A DNA stretch of 64,000 nucleotides from contig CAKMRJ010005634.1 of the NCBI GenBank assembly GCA_928212115.1, forward strand, positions 258,156,019 through 258,220,018. Direction: 5' to 3'. Positions 53,664-64,000 of the stretch are shown here, one piece after another. The notes under the pieces are model-generated. The model saw only the letters and a list, made by a program, of their open reading frames with translations. It made no database searches and was not told where the DNA came from. The position numbers were made by a program, and so were the translations under genes. Origin of the DNA: Lactuca virosa (taxonomy: Eukaryota; Streptophyta; Magnoliopsida; Asterales; Asteraceae). Within the stretch, counting starts at the first letter, position 1. The number at the start of each line of letters is the position of its first letter.

Positions 53664-56607
53664 CTGTCACACCCCCAAACCTGAACGGCGGAAACATTCG
53701 GGGGCGGAGGACGTCATGTACAGTATCATAAAAATGTAAAATAGTAATCAAAGCAACAACAACCATTGTATTGATAATAAAGTGTTTACATTGAATACAT
53801 AAAGTAGATAGTGTGATTTCAAAAGTAGATGACCAAAACAAAGACTTGAAGCTACTATGCTCCATCTTCTTGACACTTGTACGAGTACCTGCTTATTAGT
53901 TTCCTGAGAATACAAGTGATTTGGAAAGTGTATCAACATTTAAGTTGGTGAGTTCATAAGTATTTGATTTAGAAGGTAAGTTTATTGTTTCTTGAAAATG
54001 TTCGTATGATATTACAGAAAATCCTATATTTTCTTAATAGCTTGAAGTGTAGCCCTTAGCATTGATGACAAAATATATTTGATTCTTATGTTTAAAGAGT
54101 GATATATGATACTTTGAATTTGTATATGAAAAGTGACCAATGTTATTTCCTACCATGATTACTTAGTGCATATAAGTTATATAAAATCAAAGATCGAACT
54201 GACAGTCGAATGAGTAGATCTGCCCTAAGCCCACAACCAAACAAGGAACAGGGAATAAGGCGGAAACCACACATTCCATTATGTATCGAATCTTCATTTT
54301 ATATAACCCAAACATACCCACTAAGTGATCACATCAATATGAAAATACTTGTATATGTCTCCTAAAAATCCGATATTTTCAAATGAAAAGAGTTATGATT
54401 CGTTGTGTTGAAAATGAATGTATTAGATCCAGAAAATCCCATATTTTCCCTAATAGATGAGAGGCAGTCTTAAATGACCAAGACCGTGATATGTAAGTAA
54501 CTATGACATACTTAGCTTTATAACTTGGTAGTTTTATTATTAAGTAAAACTAGTTAAAGTTGCGTTTACTGAATTCTGAATGTGCTGATAATACCCTATC
54601 ATGATTACTTAGTCCCTACAAGTTATATATGCCTAAGACTGGAACCAACAGTCGATTGGGTGATTCTGCCCTAAATCCACAACCAAACAAGGAACAGGAA
54701 ATGAGGCGGAAATCACACATCCCACTGTCTATCAAATGAAAACCATATATAACCCTGATGTAAATACTAAGTGATCATATAGTTATTATCCCCCCGAGCT
54801 TGATTGAGTTGAGTATTACTACATGTATGAGTCATTGTTTCCGCGTTGCGAGTTCCTATAACCATGCTAATATGACGGATATCCTTACTGTAAATGACAT
54901 TTGTAACCCCTGAACTTTCGTTCCAACTGTAGCTAACAGTCAGGGCATGGGATTGTCGGTCCCGTATAGATCTATACACAAACTCACGCTCTCCCTACAG
55001 GAGACTCTGGCTATAAGTGATGGACTTTCGTTTATTACTAAACAAAGCCGCTGTCTCACAGATGATTCGCTAACAATAAGTTCACTAGTAATATATGAAA
55101 AACCTTTTAGTAAATAAAAATAACGATTTTTATTTATAACCTTGTATGATAGAAAAAGTGGATTGATTTGTAAAGTATAATCAATATAATTTATATGATT
55201 TTGTATGAAATGATTATCCTTTCGACGGTGTTAATAATAACATAATGATGAGTTATATTTAGTTGTAACTACATGGTGTTATAGTTGAAATGGTTAGCCT
55301 TGATATAATGTAGTATGCAAACGTATAAATAAAATGTATTTCATTTATAAAACATATTGTATCCCATAAGGGTAAAGTTGTGTTGTGAGGTGTTTTGCAT
55401 GTTAACAATTTCCATATGATAGTTATAAAAGCAACATGAAAGGTATAGCAAAAGATTGATGTTTTCACTCGGGATTAACCGGGTGTTTACTTGTATTACC
55501 CCCCCTATAAAACATATAAAAAGCTTCGAAAAGTGTAGGGGTATGAACTCACCTGATAGAAGTGGTGAGTTGAAGAAGGCGAGACTAAACTCGGGCAGTA
55601 CTTCGACTGGAAAGAAGCAAGTTCCTCGGGAACTTCAGGACTTCGAGCCTTACGTCGTGTGCTAGGGTTGTTATCGGGGCTTCGGGGTGGTCTCGGGATG
55701 CTTAACACAGAGTAGAAGTGGGAGAGAGGATAGGAATGAGCAGCCAAACTCGAAAGGCTTCAATTTCTATATATAGGCTAAAAATCGAAGTTCACGTCGT
55801 GAGTTTTTGCCAATTCACGTCGTGAGTTTGTCCCGATTCGCTCATGGCATGCGTCATCTGTCAAGTGTCTCTGAAATGTTCAGTCAGACTTTTCACGTCG
55901 TGAGTTTTAGTGTTCACGTCGTGAACTCTGAAAATTCTGACACAGCGTCGAAACTCGTGCCTCGAACTTCAGAAATTCATATCTTTCGCATACGAGCTCC
56001 GTTTTCGACGTTCTTTATATCCACGCGTAGGTGAGATTATGCTCTACAACTCTCATTTAGACTTCGTTGGCTAATTTTGAGTTTATTTTTAATATTACAT
56101 TTTTAACAGGCCGGGACAGGAAAAGTCCGTTAAAAATCCATAACTTCTTCATCCGATGTCCGTTTTCGTCTGACTTTTTACCGTTGCAATACCATTGATG
56201 AGATCTTCGATTCTCATTTAGGTCATGTTGGCAAAAAGTCGCTCGATCTCGATTTCGAGTTTTTAGCTGTCTACTGCTATGTCCGAAACTTCGAAAAATC
56301 ATAACTTCCTCATATGAAGTCAGATTTGGGCGTTCTTTTTATGTATGTTTACGGTTTTGGGATATCTACAACTTTCATTTAGATACCTAAGGTTGAAAAG
56401 TATTTTATTGAAATTTCGTATTTTACCCTTAACCGTATTTTACCGGTTTTGTTGCGGATCTTCGATTGGTCATAACTTCTTCGTTATAACTCGGATTTCA
56501 GTGTTCTTTATATTTTTGGAAACCTAGTTACAATCTCTATCACTTTATTTATCCCAATCAAGGTTATTGAACAATTTATTTTTGACCTAAATTTGACTGG
56601 TGTTACA
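53664..56607 (-). repeat. TE9 3' LTR
   Basis: 2,944 bp. TATA-like CTATATATA on minus at about 55768-55777. Four CACGACGTG palindromes lie upstream of it on the element strand. Confidence 0.92.
55791..55925 (-). promoter_or_regulatory. Two phased palindrome pairs upstream of TATA (TE9 3' LTR)
   Basis: TTCACGTCGTGAG/A is centred at 55797, 55820, 55898 and 55919: spacing 23, 78 and 21 bp, pair period 99-101 bp, the same geometry as TE8. The nearest copy is about 14 bp from the TATA-like box. Confidence 0.78.
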
Positions 56608-56644
56608 TTATCCCCCCGTTGGAGAGAATTTCGTCCCGAAATTC
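56608..56644 (-). other. TE9 polypurine tract and pre-tract hairpin
   Basis: Minus-strand CGGGGGGATAA, preceded by GAATTTCGGGACGAAATTC (56626-56644). Confidence 0.8.
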
Positions 56645-57407
56645 GCATTTTGAATGGGTCATCGATGGCTGAGGAAAGGTGAGCGTACTTATGAATCATT
56701 AGTTCTTCTTGTTCTCTAGTGAATCCAACTATTAGCGTGGGTGTTCCAGCGGATCTTCATTATCCTGTCTCTTGTTTTGATCGACATAGATTGTGTGGAT
56801 TTGGGTTTATTTGCCTGGTCCATCTATTGACCCCTGAAGTATAAAGGTCGTATATGTACTTTGTAGTGATAGGGTAACTGTATTCATTCCTAGCCTTTAT
56901 GCTTGGACTTGACTCGTTGCACTCGTGCTATTCCTAAATGGTCTGGCGGTAATTCTTCGGGAAGGTTTCAAAAGATATAGCCCTCTTCACAAGAGTACTT
57001 CGGGATTTTTTTTGAAACTAGAAACGATTTGGGAGTTGTGTCAGGTTTGTCGTTATAAATTGAAGGAGTTTCGTTAGTCGGCGGTTAAAGCGAAGGATCT
57101 TTTCGTAGCACATGCAATTGGTATAGTGAGGACTAGACCAATCCATGTCGAATGACGATGTAGGAACTTCTTATCGTAACGGGTGTTAAGATGATTAGGA
57201 AAAAGTGTTCGTTAACGCGATAGTGCATTCTACGTATGTGTTTTCAGTGCATTTTAGTTTATCCTTGTTATTACTACTGCGAAAATTGTACTTCGTTTAG
57301 CGATTGTTTGGACGTGAAAGTAATTTATAACTACTTTTTATTTGGTACTAGATTTTAGTAAAAAGTTAAGCTTTATATATATTTTACTGGGAAAAGCATA
57401 TCGTTGT
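56645..57407 (-). pseudogene. pol: TE9 protease remnant joined to chromodomain end
   Basis: Near 57150 the minus strand still reads MDWSSPH and CYEKILR, the protease flap region; near 56920, LPEELPPDHLG-like linker; then directly RWNTHANS, the last part of the chromodomain. Everything between (RT, RNase H, integrase) is gone, so one large internal deletion is likely with its junction near 56800-56920. Frames are broken throughout. Confidence 0.6.
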
Positions 57408-58574
57408 TCATAGGGGTTCCGACGTAGTCTCTCCTGCGGTGATCATTAGTATTCTTCCATCTCCGCCAGAGTTCCTTGTTATTGGACAATCCCTCTGGAA
57501 GTGTCCAGTTTCGCCACACCTGTAACAGCCAGGAATCTGCGAGATAGGTTGTGCCGGTACTCTACAGAAACGAGTAGTGTGTCCCTTCCTATTGCAGTTC
57601 TTGCAATGCATCCTCCGACAAGCTCCTGTGTGATGAAAGTTACACTTATTGCATTTCGGAAGGTTCCCAGCATATCGACTAGTAGGTGCTGGATTGGCAG
57701 ATGTTGTGGTGGCATGAACAGCCACTATCTGTTGTCTTTTCGAGGCTTCTTGTGTTTGTGGTCCCTCTTCCTCATTCCACGACTTCCGCTTATAGTCGTC
57801 CATTTTTGTTAGCTCAAGAGTGGGGGTCATCACGCCTTGGCGGACTTCATGGTCGATGAGTCTCTGGGCCAAGCGTTTAGCGCTATCGAAAGTAGTTGGG
57901 TTTGAAGCTAATACATGTCCTTGAATCTAAGGAGATAGTCCCCAGATGTATCTCTCTACTTTCTTGTTTTCCGGGGTAACCATCTCGGGGCTTAGTGTTG
58001 CTAGATCACTGAATCTATCAGTATAGGCCACTATATCAGAGCCTGTCATAGTAAGGTTCCACGGTTCTTGCTCTAGCTTCTGTATCTCGCCCCTTGGGCA
58101 GTACTCTTCTATCATCATTGCTTTCAAGCCTTCCCAGCCTATTGAATTTGCCATTGTGAGTGTTAGTGACTTGACATGGCTATTCCACCATGTAAGGGCC
58201 CTGTCTGAGAAGGTGCAGGCAGCAAACTTAACTTTGCTTCCTTCCGGGCACGTGCATATCTCGAATACCGATTCTGATTTTTCAAACCATTGCATCAGAG
58301 TAATGACTCCCCTGCTTCCACTAAAGGATTTGGGTTTGCAGTTCATGAAGTCTTTGTATGTACACTCCCTAGAGTGTCCGTGGCTATTTCCGAAGTTAAA
58401 GTTGTTTGTACCACTTCCCACCCCACTGGCACCATTCGCATGAATTTGAGTCATGACAGTTGCTACAGCGGCAGTTATGACAGCCTGGAACGCAACAGGA
58501 TCAAACTGTGGTGGAAGCGGTGGTGGATTTGTTGACATGTTGTTATTACGCCTGTTATATCTACGAGGAGGCAT
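57408..58574 (-). pseudogene. gag: TE9 gag, nearly intact (one TAG)
   Basis: 388 codons in one frame from ATG 58574, broken only by TAG at 57927. N-terminus MPPRRYNRRNNNMSTNPPPL; capsid CTYKDFMNCKPKSF, CPEGSKVKFAACTF, ALTWWNSHVKS, YTDRFSDLATLSPE and VERYIWGL; then SAKRLAQRLIDHE, a basic linker, and three zinc motifs, CNKCNFHHTGAC, CKNCNRKGHTTRFC and CYRCGETGHFQRDC, all with full cysteine/histidine sets. It ends TAGETTSEPL before the protease. Least damaged gag of the window; could act in trans only if the stop is read through. Confidence 0.88.
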
Positions 58575-59698
58575 CCTTCTGTCAGAAGATGAAAGGTTGG
58601 TAAGATATCGGAAATGGTTATAAATCGAATGTCATACGAACTTGGCTATCTTAGCTTTGAATGCATCATGATTCGAAAGTGTTTTACAAACAATTCATAA
58701 CAGAGGTTTATGTGTAAAAAAATAAACTTATGAATTTTTGATATTGAATATCCTCAATTGAAATTCCGTGATTCGATTTACTGTTATTTGTCATGTCGGA
58801 AAAAGGCATTAAGCCTAACACGTAGTGTGAGTAGTGTAATCACTAACTCACTAGGTTATATTAGTTATTAGTATGACGCATCAGGTCCTTGATGATTTCT
58901 CTATTTCTTTGATCCTCGTCTGTTCCCTTCTCGGGATTCTCTTTATGAGTCACTTTTTGATCTTCCTTGACTCCTCTGTTGACTGATGTAGTGGAGTGGT
59001 TATATCTAACTATGTTGTCGTGCGAGAATGGGGATGTCTAAAGAATATTAATAGTTTTTATGGTGATCCTCATTGGGTCCTCCTATAATTATGCAGCGTA
59101 CACCAGTTGTATATAATTGAGATTAAATAGACTTTCGATTAAGTGATCCTACTCTAAAACCACAACCAAACAAGGAACAGGTAGTAGAGCGAAGATCACT
59201 ACTTCTAAGTCTATGAAATCTTAATTATATATAACCTTGGAGCATACACTCCGCAATTATAGACCTGCCAGCAAGGGTCTTTTAGTTTTCACATAAGTTA
59301 TCTTATTGTACTTTAAAATACTCCTATAGTATTTTTAACTTTATGTTTGGTTCCTAAGTTTCTTTGTATGAAAAGTTTGGTAAGTTTTAGACCTTGTTGC
59401 AACACCACGACCATTCCTAGGCATATGCTAATCACCTCTCGAATAAATATAGTTGATCAGGCTATATTCATCCCAGACCTGATTATATATTCCAAGGCCT
59501 ACTCGTGCTATTCAACAATCTTAATACTTTTGTTTTGTTTTAATTATGATACTTTCCTTGTATATGTTCGCGTGTATACTTTTACAAAAATATTTTTATA
59601 TTTAAAAGTATAACTCTTGGTAAGAGTGTTTTTAGTCCCATTGTATTTAGAGTTGTATATCTTTTATAAGTTGATATACTTAGTTCACTATAAACAAT
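58575..59698 (-). other. TE9 leader
   Basis: 1.12 kb with no extra ORF evident. Contains the TTGATCAGG hairpin. Confidence 0.6.
59446..59468 (-). other. TE9 leader hairpin with palindromic TGATCA loop
   Basis: AATATAG / CTATATT (7 bp) closes loop TTGATCAGG; about 231 nt downstream of the primer-binding site. Confidence 0.75.
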
Positions 59699-59710
59699 GC
59701 TCTGATACCA
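59699..59710 (-). other. TE9 primer-binding site
   Basis: Minus-strand TGGTATCAGAGC, three bases from the LTR. Confidence 0.9.
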
Positions 59711-59713
59711 ATC

Positions 59714-62553
59714 TGTCACACCCCCAAACCTGAACGGCGGAAACATTCGGGGGCGGAGGACGTCATGTACAGTATCATAACAAATGTAAAATAGTAATCA
59801 AAGCAACAACAACCATTGTATTGATAATAAAGTGTTTACATTGAATACATAAAGTAGATAGTGTGATTTCAAAAGTAGATGACCAAAACAAAGACTTGAA
59901 GCTACTATGCTCCATCTTCTTGACACTTGTACGAGTACCTGCTTATTAGTTTCCTAAGAATACAAGTGATTTGGAAAGTGTATCAACATTTAAGTTGGTG
60001 AGTTCATAAGTATTTGATTTAGAAGGTAAGTTTATTGTTTCTTGAAAATGTTCGTATGATATTACAGAAAATCCTATATTTTCTTAATAGCTTGAAGTGT
60101 AGCCCTTAGCATTGATGACAAAATATATTTGATTCTTATGTTTAAAGAGTGATATATGATACTTTGAATTTGTATATGAAAAGTGACCAATGTTATTTCC
60201 TACCATGATTACTTAGTGCATATAAGTTATATAAAATCAAAGATCGACCTGACAGTCGAATGAGTAGATCTGCCCTAAGCCCACAACCAAACAAGGAACA
60301 GGGAATGAGGCGGAAACCACACATTCCACTATGTATCGAATCTTCATTTTATATAACCCAAACATACCCACTAAGTGATCACATCAATATAGAAATACTT
60401 GTATATGTCTCCTGAAAATCCGATATTTTCAAATGAAAAGAGTTATGATTCGTTGTGTTGAAAATGAATGTATTAGATCCAGAAAATCCCATATTTTCCC
60501 TAATAGATGAGAGGCAGTCTTAAATGACCAAGACCGTGATATGTAAGTAACTATGACATACTTAGCTTTATAACTTTGTAGTTTTATTATTAAGTAAAAC
60601 TAGTTAAAGTTGCGTTTACTGAATTCTGAATGTGCTGATAATACCCTATCATGATTACTTAGTCCCTACAAGTTATATATGCCTAAGACTGGAACCAACA
60701 GTCGATTGGGTGATTCTGCCCTAAATCCACAACCAAACAAGGAACAAGAAATGAGGCGGAAATCACACATCCCACTGTCTATCAAATGAAAACCATATAT
60801 AACCCTGATGTAAATACTAAGTGATCATATAGTTATTATCCCCCGAGCTTGATTGAGTTGAGTATTACTACATGTATGAGTCATTGTTTCCGCGTTGCGA
60901 GTTCCTATAACCATGCTAATATGACGGATATCCTTACTGTAAATGACATTTGTAACCCCTGAACTTTCGTTCCAACTGTAGCTAACAGTCAGGGCATGGG
61001 ATTGTCGGTCCCGTATAGATCTATACACAAACTCACGCTCTCCCTACAGGAGACTCTGGCTATAAGTGATGGACTTTCGTTTATTACTAAACAAAGTCGC
61101 TGTCTCACAGATGATTCGCTAACAATAAGTTCACTAGTAATATATGAAAAACCTTTTAGTAAATAAAAATAACGATTTTTATTTATAACCTTGTACGATA
61201 GAAAATTTGGATTGATTTGTAAAGTATAATCAATATAATTTATATGATATTGTATGAAAAGATTATCCTTTCGACAGTGTTAATAATAACATAATGATGA
61301 GTTATATTTACTTGTAACTACATGGTGTTATAGTTGAAATGGTTAGCCTTGATATAATGTAGTATGCAAACGTATAAATAAAATGTATTTCATTTATAAA
61401 ACATATTGTATCCCATAAGGGTAAAGTTGTGTTGTGAGGTGTTTTGCATGTTAACAATTTCCATATGATAGTTATAAAAGTAACATGAAAGGTATAGCAA
61501 AAGATTGATGTTTTCACTCGGGATTAACCGGGTGTACTTGTATTCCCCCCCTATAAAACATATAAAAAGCTTAGAAAAGTGTAGGGGTATGAACTCACCT
61601 GATAGAAGTGGTGAGTTGAAGAAGGCGAGACTAAACTCGGGCAGTACTTCGACTGGAAATAAGCAAGTTCCTCGGGAACTTCGGGACTTCGAGCCTTGCG
61701 TCGTGTGCTAGGGTTGTTATCGGGGCTTTGGGGTGGTCTCGGGATGCTTAACACAGAGTAGAAGTGGGAGAGAGGATAGGAATGAGCAGCCAAACTCGAA
61801 AGGCTTCAATTTCTATATATAGGCTAAAAATCGAAGTTCAAGTCGTAAGTTTTGGTGTTCACGTCGTGAACTCTGAAAATTCTGACACAACGTCGAAACT
61901 CGTGCTTCGAACTTCAGAAATTCATATCTTTTGCATACGAGCTCCGTTTTCGACGTTCTTTATATCCACGCGTAGGTGAGATTATGCTCTATAACTCTCA
62001 TTTAGACTTTGTTGGCTAATTTTGAGTTTATTTTTAATATTACATTTTTAACAGCCTGGGACTGGAAAAGTCCGTTAAAAATCCATAACTTCTTCATCCG
62101 ATGTCCGTTTTCGTCTGACTTTTTACCGTTGCAATACCATTGATGAGATCTTCGATTCTCGTTTAGGTCATGTTGGCAAAAAGTCGCTCGATCTCGATTT
62201 CGAGTTTTTAGCTGTCTACTGCTATGTCCGAAACTTCGAAAAATCATAACTTCCTCATATGAAGTCAGATTTGGGCGTTTTTTTTATGTATGTTTATGGT
62301 TTTGGGATATCTACAACTTTCATTTAGATACCTAAGGTTGAAAAGTATTTTATTGAAATTTCGTATTTTTACCCTTAACCGTATTTTACCGGTTTCGTTG
62401 CGGATCTTCGATTGGTCATAACTTCTTCGTTATAACTCGGATTTCAGTGTTCTTTATATTTTTGGAAACCTAGTTACAATCTCTATCACTTTATTTATCC
62501 CAATCAAGGTTATTGAACAATTTATTTTTGACCTAAATTTGATTGGTGTTACA
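59714..62553 (-). repeat. TE9 5' LTR
   Basis: 2,840 bp. Lacks about 100 bp present at 55797-55900 of the other LTR and so keeps only one palindrome pair (centres 61843 and 61864, the first mutated to TTCAAGTCGTAAG). Confidence 0.92.
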
Positions 62554-62558
62554 AGCAC
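62554..62558. repeat. Target-site duplication of TE9 (right)
   Basis: AGCAC against AACAC on the left; the gag reading frame of TE8 resumes here. Confidence 0.65.
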
Positions 62559-62979
62559 CAAGAGAATAGCTCATCAGCTAACCCTCACAGAGATCGAAGG
62601 AACAGTAGTGGTCTCAAAGGCTGAGTCTCCCAAATCTGGAACAAACAAGCGCAAGTTTAATGGGAAGAATCCCAAACAAAAATCGGAGAAAAGACAAGAA
62701 GTGGCAACCAATTATGCAGCCACGACAGCAGTACGCACACAACCAAAATCTTCATGGTGCAATCAGTGCAACCGTCATCATCCAGGTGACTGTTTTGTCT
62801 GCACGAAGTGCAAGAAAAATGGGCATACTGCTAGTTACTGCAGGAGCACAACACCTGCAACAGTCAATCAGCAAACAAATATTGGAATAGGTCGTGGTGA
62901 AGGAAGAAAGTGCTATGAGTGTGGAGAGGTTAGACACATCAAGAAAGAATGTCCAAAGTTAAGGAGTCAAGGATCATAG
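62559..62979 (+). pseudogene. gag: TE8 gag, nucleocapsid part
   Basis: Continues gag after TE9: KRIAHQLTLTEIEG, a lysine-rich linker, then three zinc motifs CNQCNRHHPGDC, CTKCKKNGHTASYC and CYECGEVRHIKKEC. A stop at 62977 follows LRSQGS. The protease frame overlaps in another phase, whereas in TE6 gag and protease share a frame, so a small indel near 62970 is likely. Confidence 0.88.
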
Positions 62980-63359
62980 GGCGTGGCAGGGCGTTTGTGA
63001 TCGGAAGCAGAGAAGCTATCCAGGACCCTTCGGTCGTATCTGGTACGTTCATCATAGATAATTTATATGCTACCATACTCTTCGACTCTGGAGCAGATAG
63101 AAGTTTTATAACTCCGACGTTTAGAATATTGTTAAGTCATGAGTCTAGCAAATTAAAAGAAATCTATGAAGTAGAAATCGCTAACGGTCAAACCGAGAAA
63201 ACACATGAAATCATAGAAAACTGTCAGTTAACTCTTAATAACTACCTTTTTCACGTCAACCTCATGCCAATGCCTATCGGTAGTTTTGATGTCATAATTG
63301 GAATGGATTGGTTATCTTCACACCACGCCGAAATTCTATGTCATGAGAAATCCATATGA
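62949..63359 (+). pseudogene. pol: TE8 protease
   Basis: Aspartic protease of gypsy type: ATILFDSGADRSFITPTF carries the catalytic Asp-Ser-Gly, and SFDVIIGMDWLSSHHAEILC is the C-terminal signature. TGA at 63357 interrupts the link to RT. Confidence 0.85.
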
Positions 63360-64000
63360 CTACCCTTACCAAACGGCGAAGCCCTAATTATCTATGGTGA
63401 TAAATCTGGGAAGAACCTCAAAGTCATCTCTTGTACTAAGACCCAGAAATATCTACATAAGAAATGTAGCGCATTCTTAGCCCACATTGTAGATAAGAAG
63501 AGAAAGACAAAAGAAATCAAGGACATACCTAAAGTATGTGATTTCCCTGACGTGTTTCCTGAAGATCTACCTGGAATACCTCCCGTCCGACAAGTCGAGT
63601 TTCGAATCGACTTAATTCCAGGAGCAGCACCAGTAGCGAAATCTCCTTAACGGTTGGCTCCATCCGAAATGCAAGAATTGTCTAGCCAACTACAAGAACA
63701 TCTTGACAAAGGCTTTATCCGACCAAGTTTTTTACCTTGGGGAGCATGAATCTTTTTTGTCAAGAAGAAAGACGGATCCTTTCGAATGTGTATTGATTAT
63801 CGGGAGCTGAATAAGCTAACGATCAAGAATCGTTACCCGCTTCCAAGAATTGATGATCTATTCGATCAACTGCAAGGATCCAGCTACTACTCAAAGATAG
63901 ATCCCAGATCAGGATACCATCAACTCAGAGTACAAGAAGATATATTCCAAAAACAGCGTTTAGAACTCGTTATGGTCATTATGAGTTTTTAGTTATGTCT
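63360..64000 (+). pseudogene. pol: TE8 RT N-terminal part, continues past the window
   Basis: CDFPDVFPEDLPGIPP, RQVEFRIDLIPGAAP, then a stop in the YRLAP segment and another after FLPWGA, then FVKKKDGSFRMCIDYRELNK, NRYPLPRIDDLFDQLQ and YSKIDPRSGYHQLRV. A frameshift near 63945 breaks FRTRYGHYEF. The palm with YxDD would be right of the window. Confidence 0.85.

Larger units (their letters stand above)
53664..62553 (-). mobile_element. TE9: gypsy element retaining gag, pol deleted
   Basis: 8.89 kb, TGTCACAC to TGTTACA ends, two LTRs of 2.94 and 2.84 kb that are near identical apart from one 100-bp gap. The minus-strand interior has a leader hairpin, a gag with one TAG (58574-57408), a decayed protease, then an abrupt jump to the last part of the chromodomain, purine tract and LTR. 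RT, RNase H and the integrase core are missing. Youngest layer of the nest. Confidence 0.92.
49120..64000 (+). mobile_element. TE8: gypsy element, interrupted by TE9, runs off the window
   Basis: Plus-strand 5' LTR (49120-51334), primer-binding site, extra ORF (51888-52697), gag (52996-53658, then 62559-62979), protease (62949-63359) and RT start. It sits in the TE6 5' LTR. The gag-pol style is the same clade as TE6, TE7 and TE9. The 3' LTR lies beyond 64000. Confidence 0.9.

Noticed and set aside
1..64000. Host protein-coding, tRNA or rRNA gene
   Set aside because: No frame outside transposable elements had recognisable domains, and no cloverleaf or rRNA signature was seen; the GGTATCAGAGC tRNA-like words are primer-binding sites.

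Overview
This window looks like gene-poor, repeat-packed plant nuclear DNA. I found no convincing host gene, tRNA, rRNA or CRISPR array. Nearly everything is transposable-element sequence: mostly Ty3/gypsy LTR retrotransposons whose chromodomain-bearing pol matches the chromovirus (Tekay/Del-like) style, plus one copia-like element, a Mutator-like (MULE) relic and a hAT element. All visible primer-binding sites are complementary to the 3' end of initiator-Met tRNA. The MULE relic with a PB1-like domain and the look of the LTR families suggest a daisy-family (Asteraceae, perhaps lettuce-like) genome, but that is inference without a database.

Layout. TE1 (8-7548, minus) is a complete copia-like, non-autonomous element with a 5-bp target duplication. 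It sits inside TE2 (1-7 and 7549-13081, minus), a gag-bearing gypsy element whose 5' LTR is 10288-13081. TE2 lies in the 3' internal region of TE3 (13082 to about 17135, plus), whose 3' LTR starts at 15097. A MULE fragment (about 17136-18049) is fused to a dead gypsy pol relic, TE4 (18050-19820), which is cut inside integrase by TE5 (19821 to about 26948, plus), a gag-only gypsy element with a truncated 3' LTR. 26949-29373 is AT-rich unique or repeat DNA with a roughly 490-bp direct repeat.

The right half is one deep nest. TE6 (29374-49119, minus) is an almost full-length chromovirus. TE7 (34509-45071, minus, 5-bp duplication CCCAG) sits in its reverse transcriptase. A 1.08-kb hAT (47920-48996, 8-bp duplication) sits in its 5' LTR. 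TE8 (49120 to the end, plus) is inserted in the same LTR, and TE8 gag is in turn interrupted by TE9 (53664-62553, minus). Insertion order therefore runs TE6, then TE7, hAT and TE8 (relative order unknown), then TE9.

No element has an undamaged coding set. TE6 keeps the longest pol pieces; TE5 and TE9 keep gag but lack pol; TE7 keeps nucleocapsid plus protease but has lost the capsid core. The most interesting signals are not coding. (1) TE1 holds families of RNA hairpins that share a loop while the stems differ but remain self-complementary. (2) The leaders of TE6, TE7 and TE9 share a hairpin with the same 9-nt loop containing TGATCA on covarying stems, shaped like a retroviral dimerisation kissing loop. 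(3) LTR promoters of TE3, TE5, TE8 and TE9 carry CpG palindromes in pairs 21-23 bp apart, with different palindrome sequences in different families. (4) TE7 and TE8 carry an extra acidic or coiled-coil ORF between the primer-binding site and gag.
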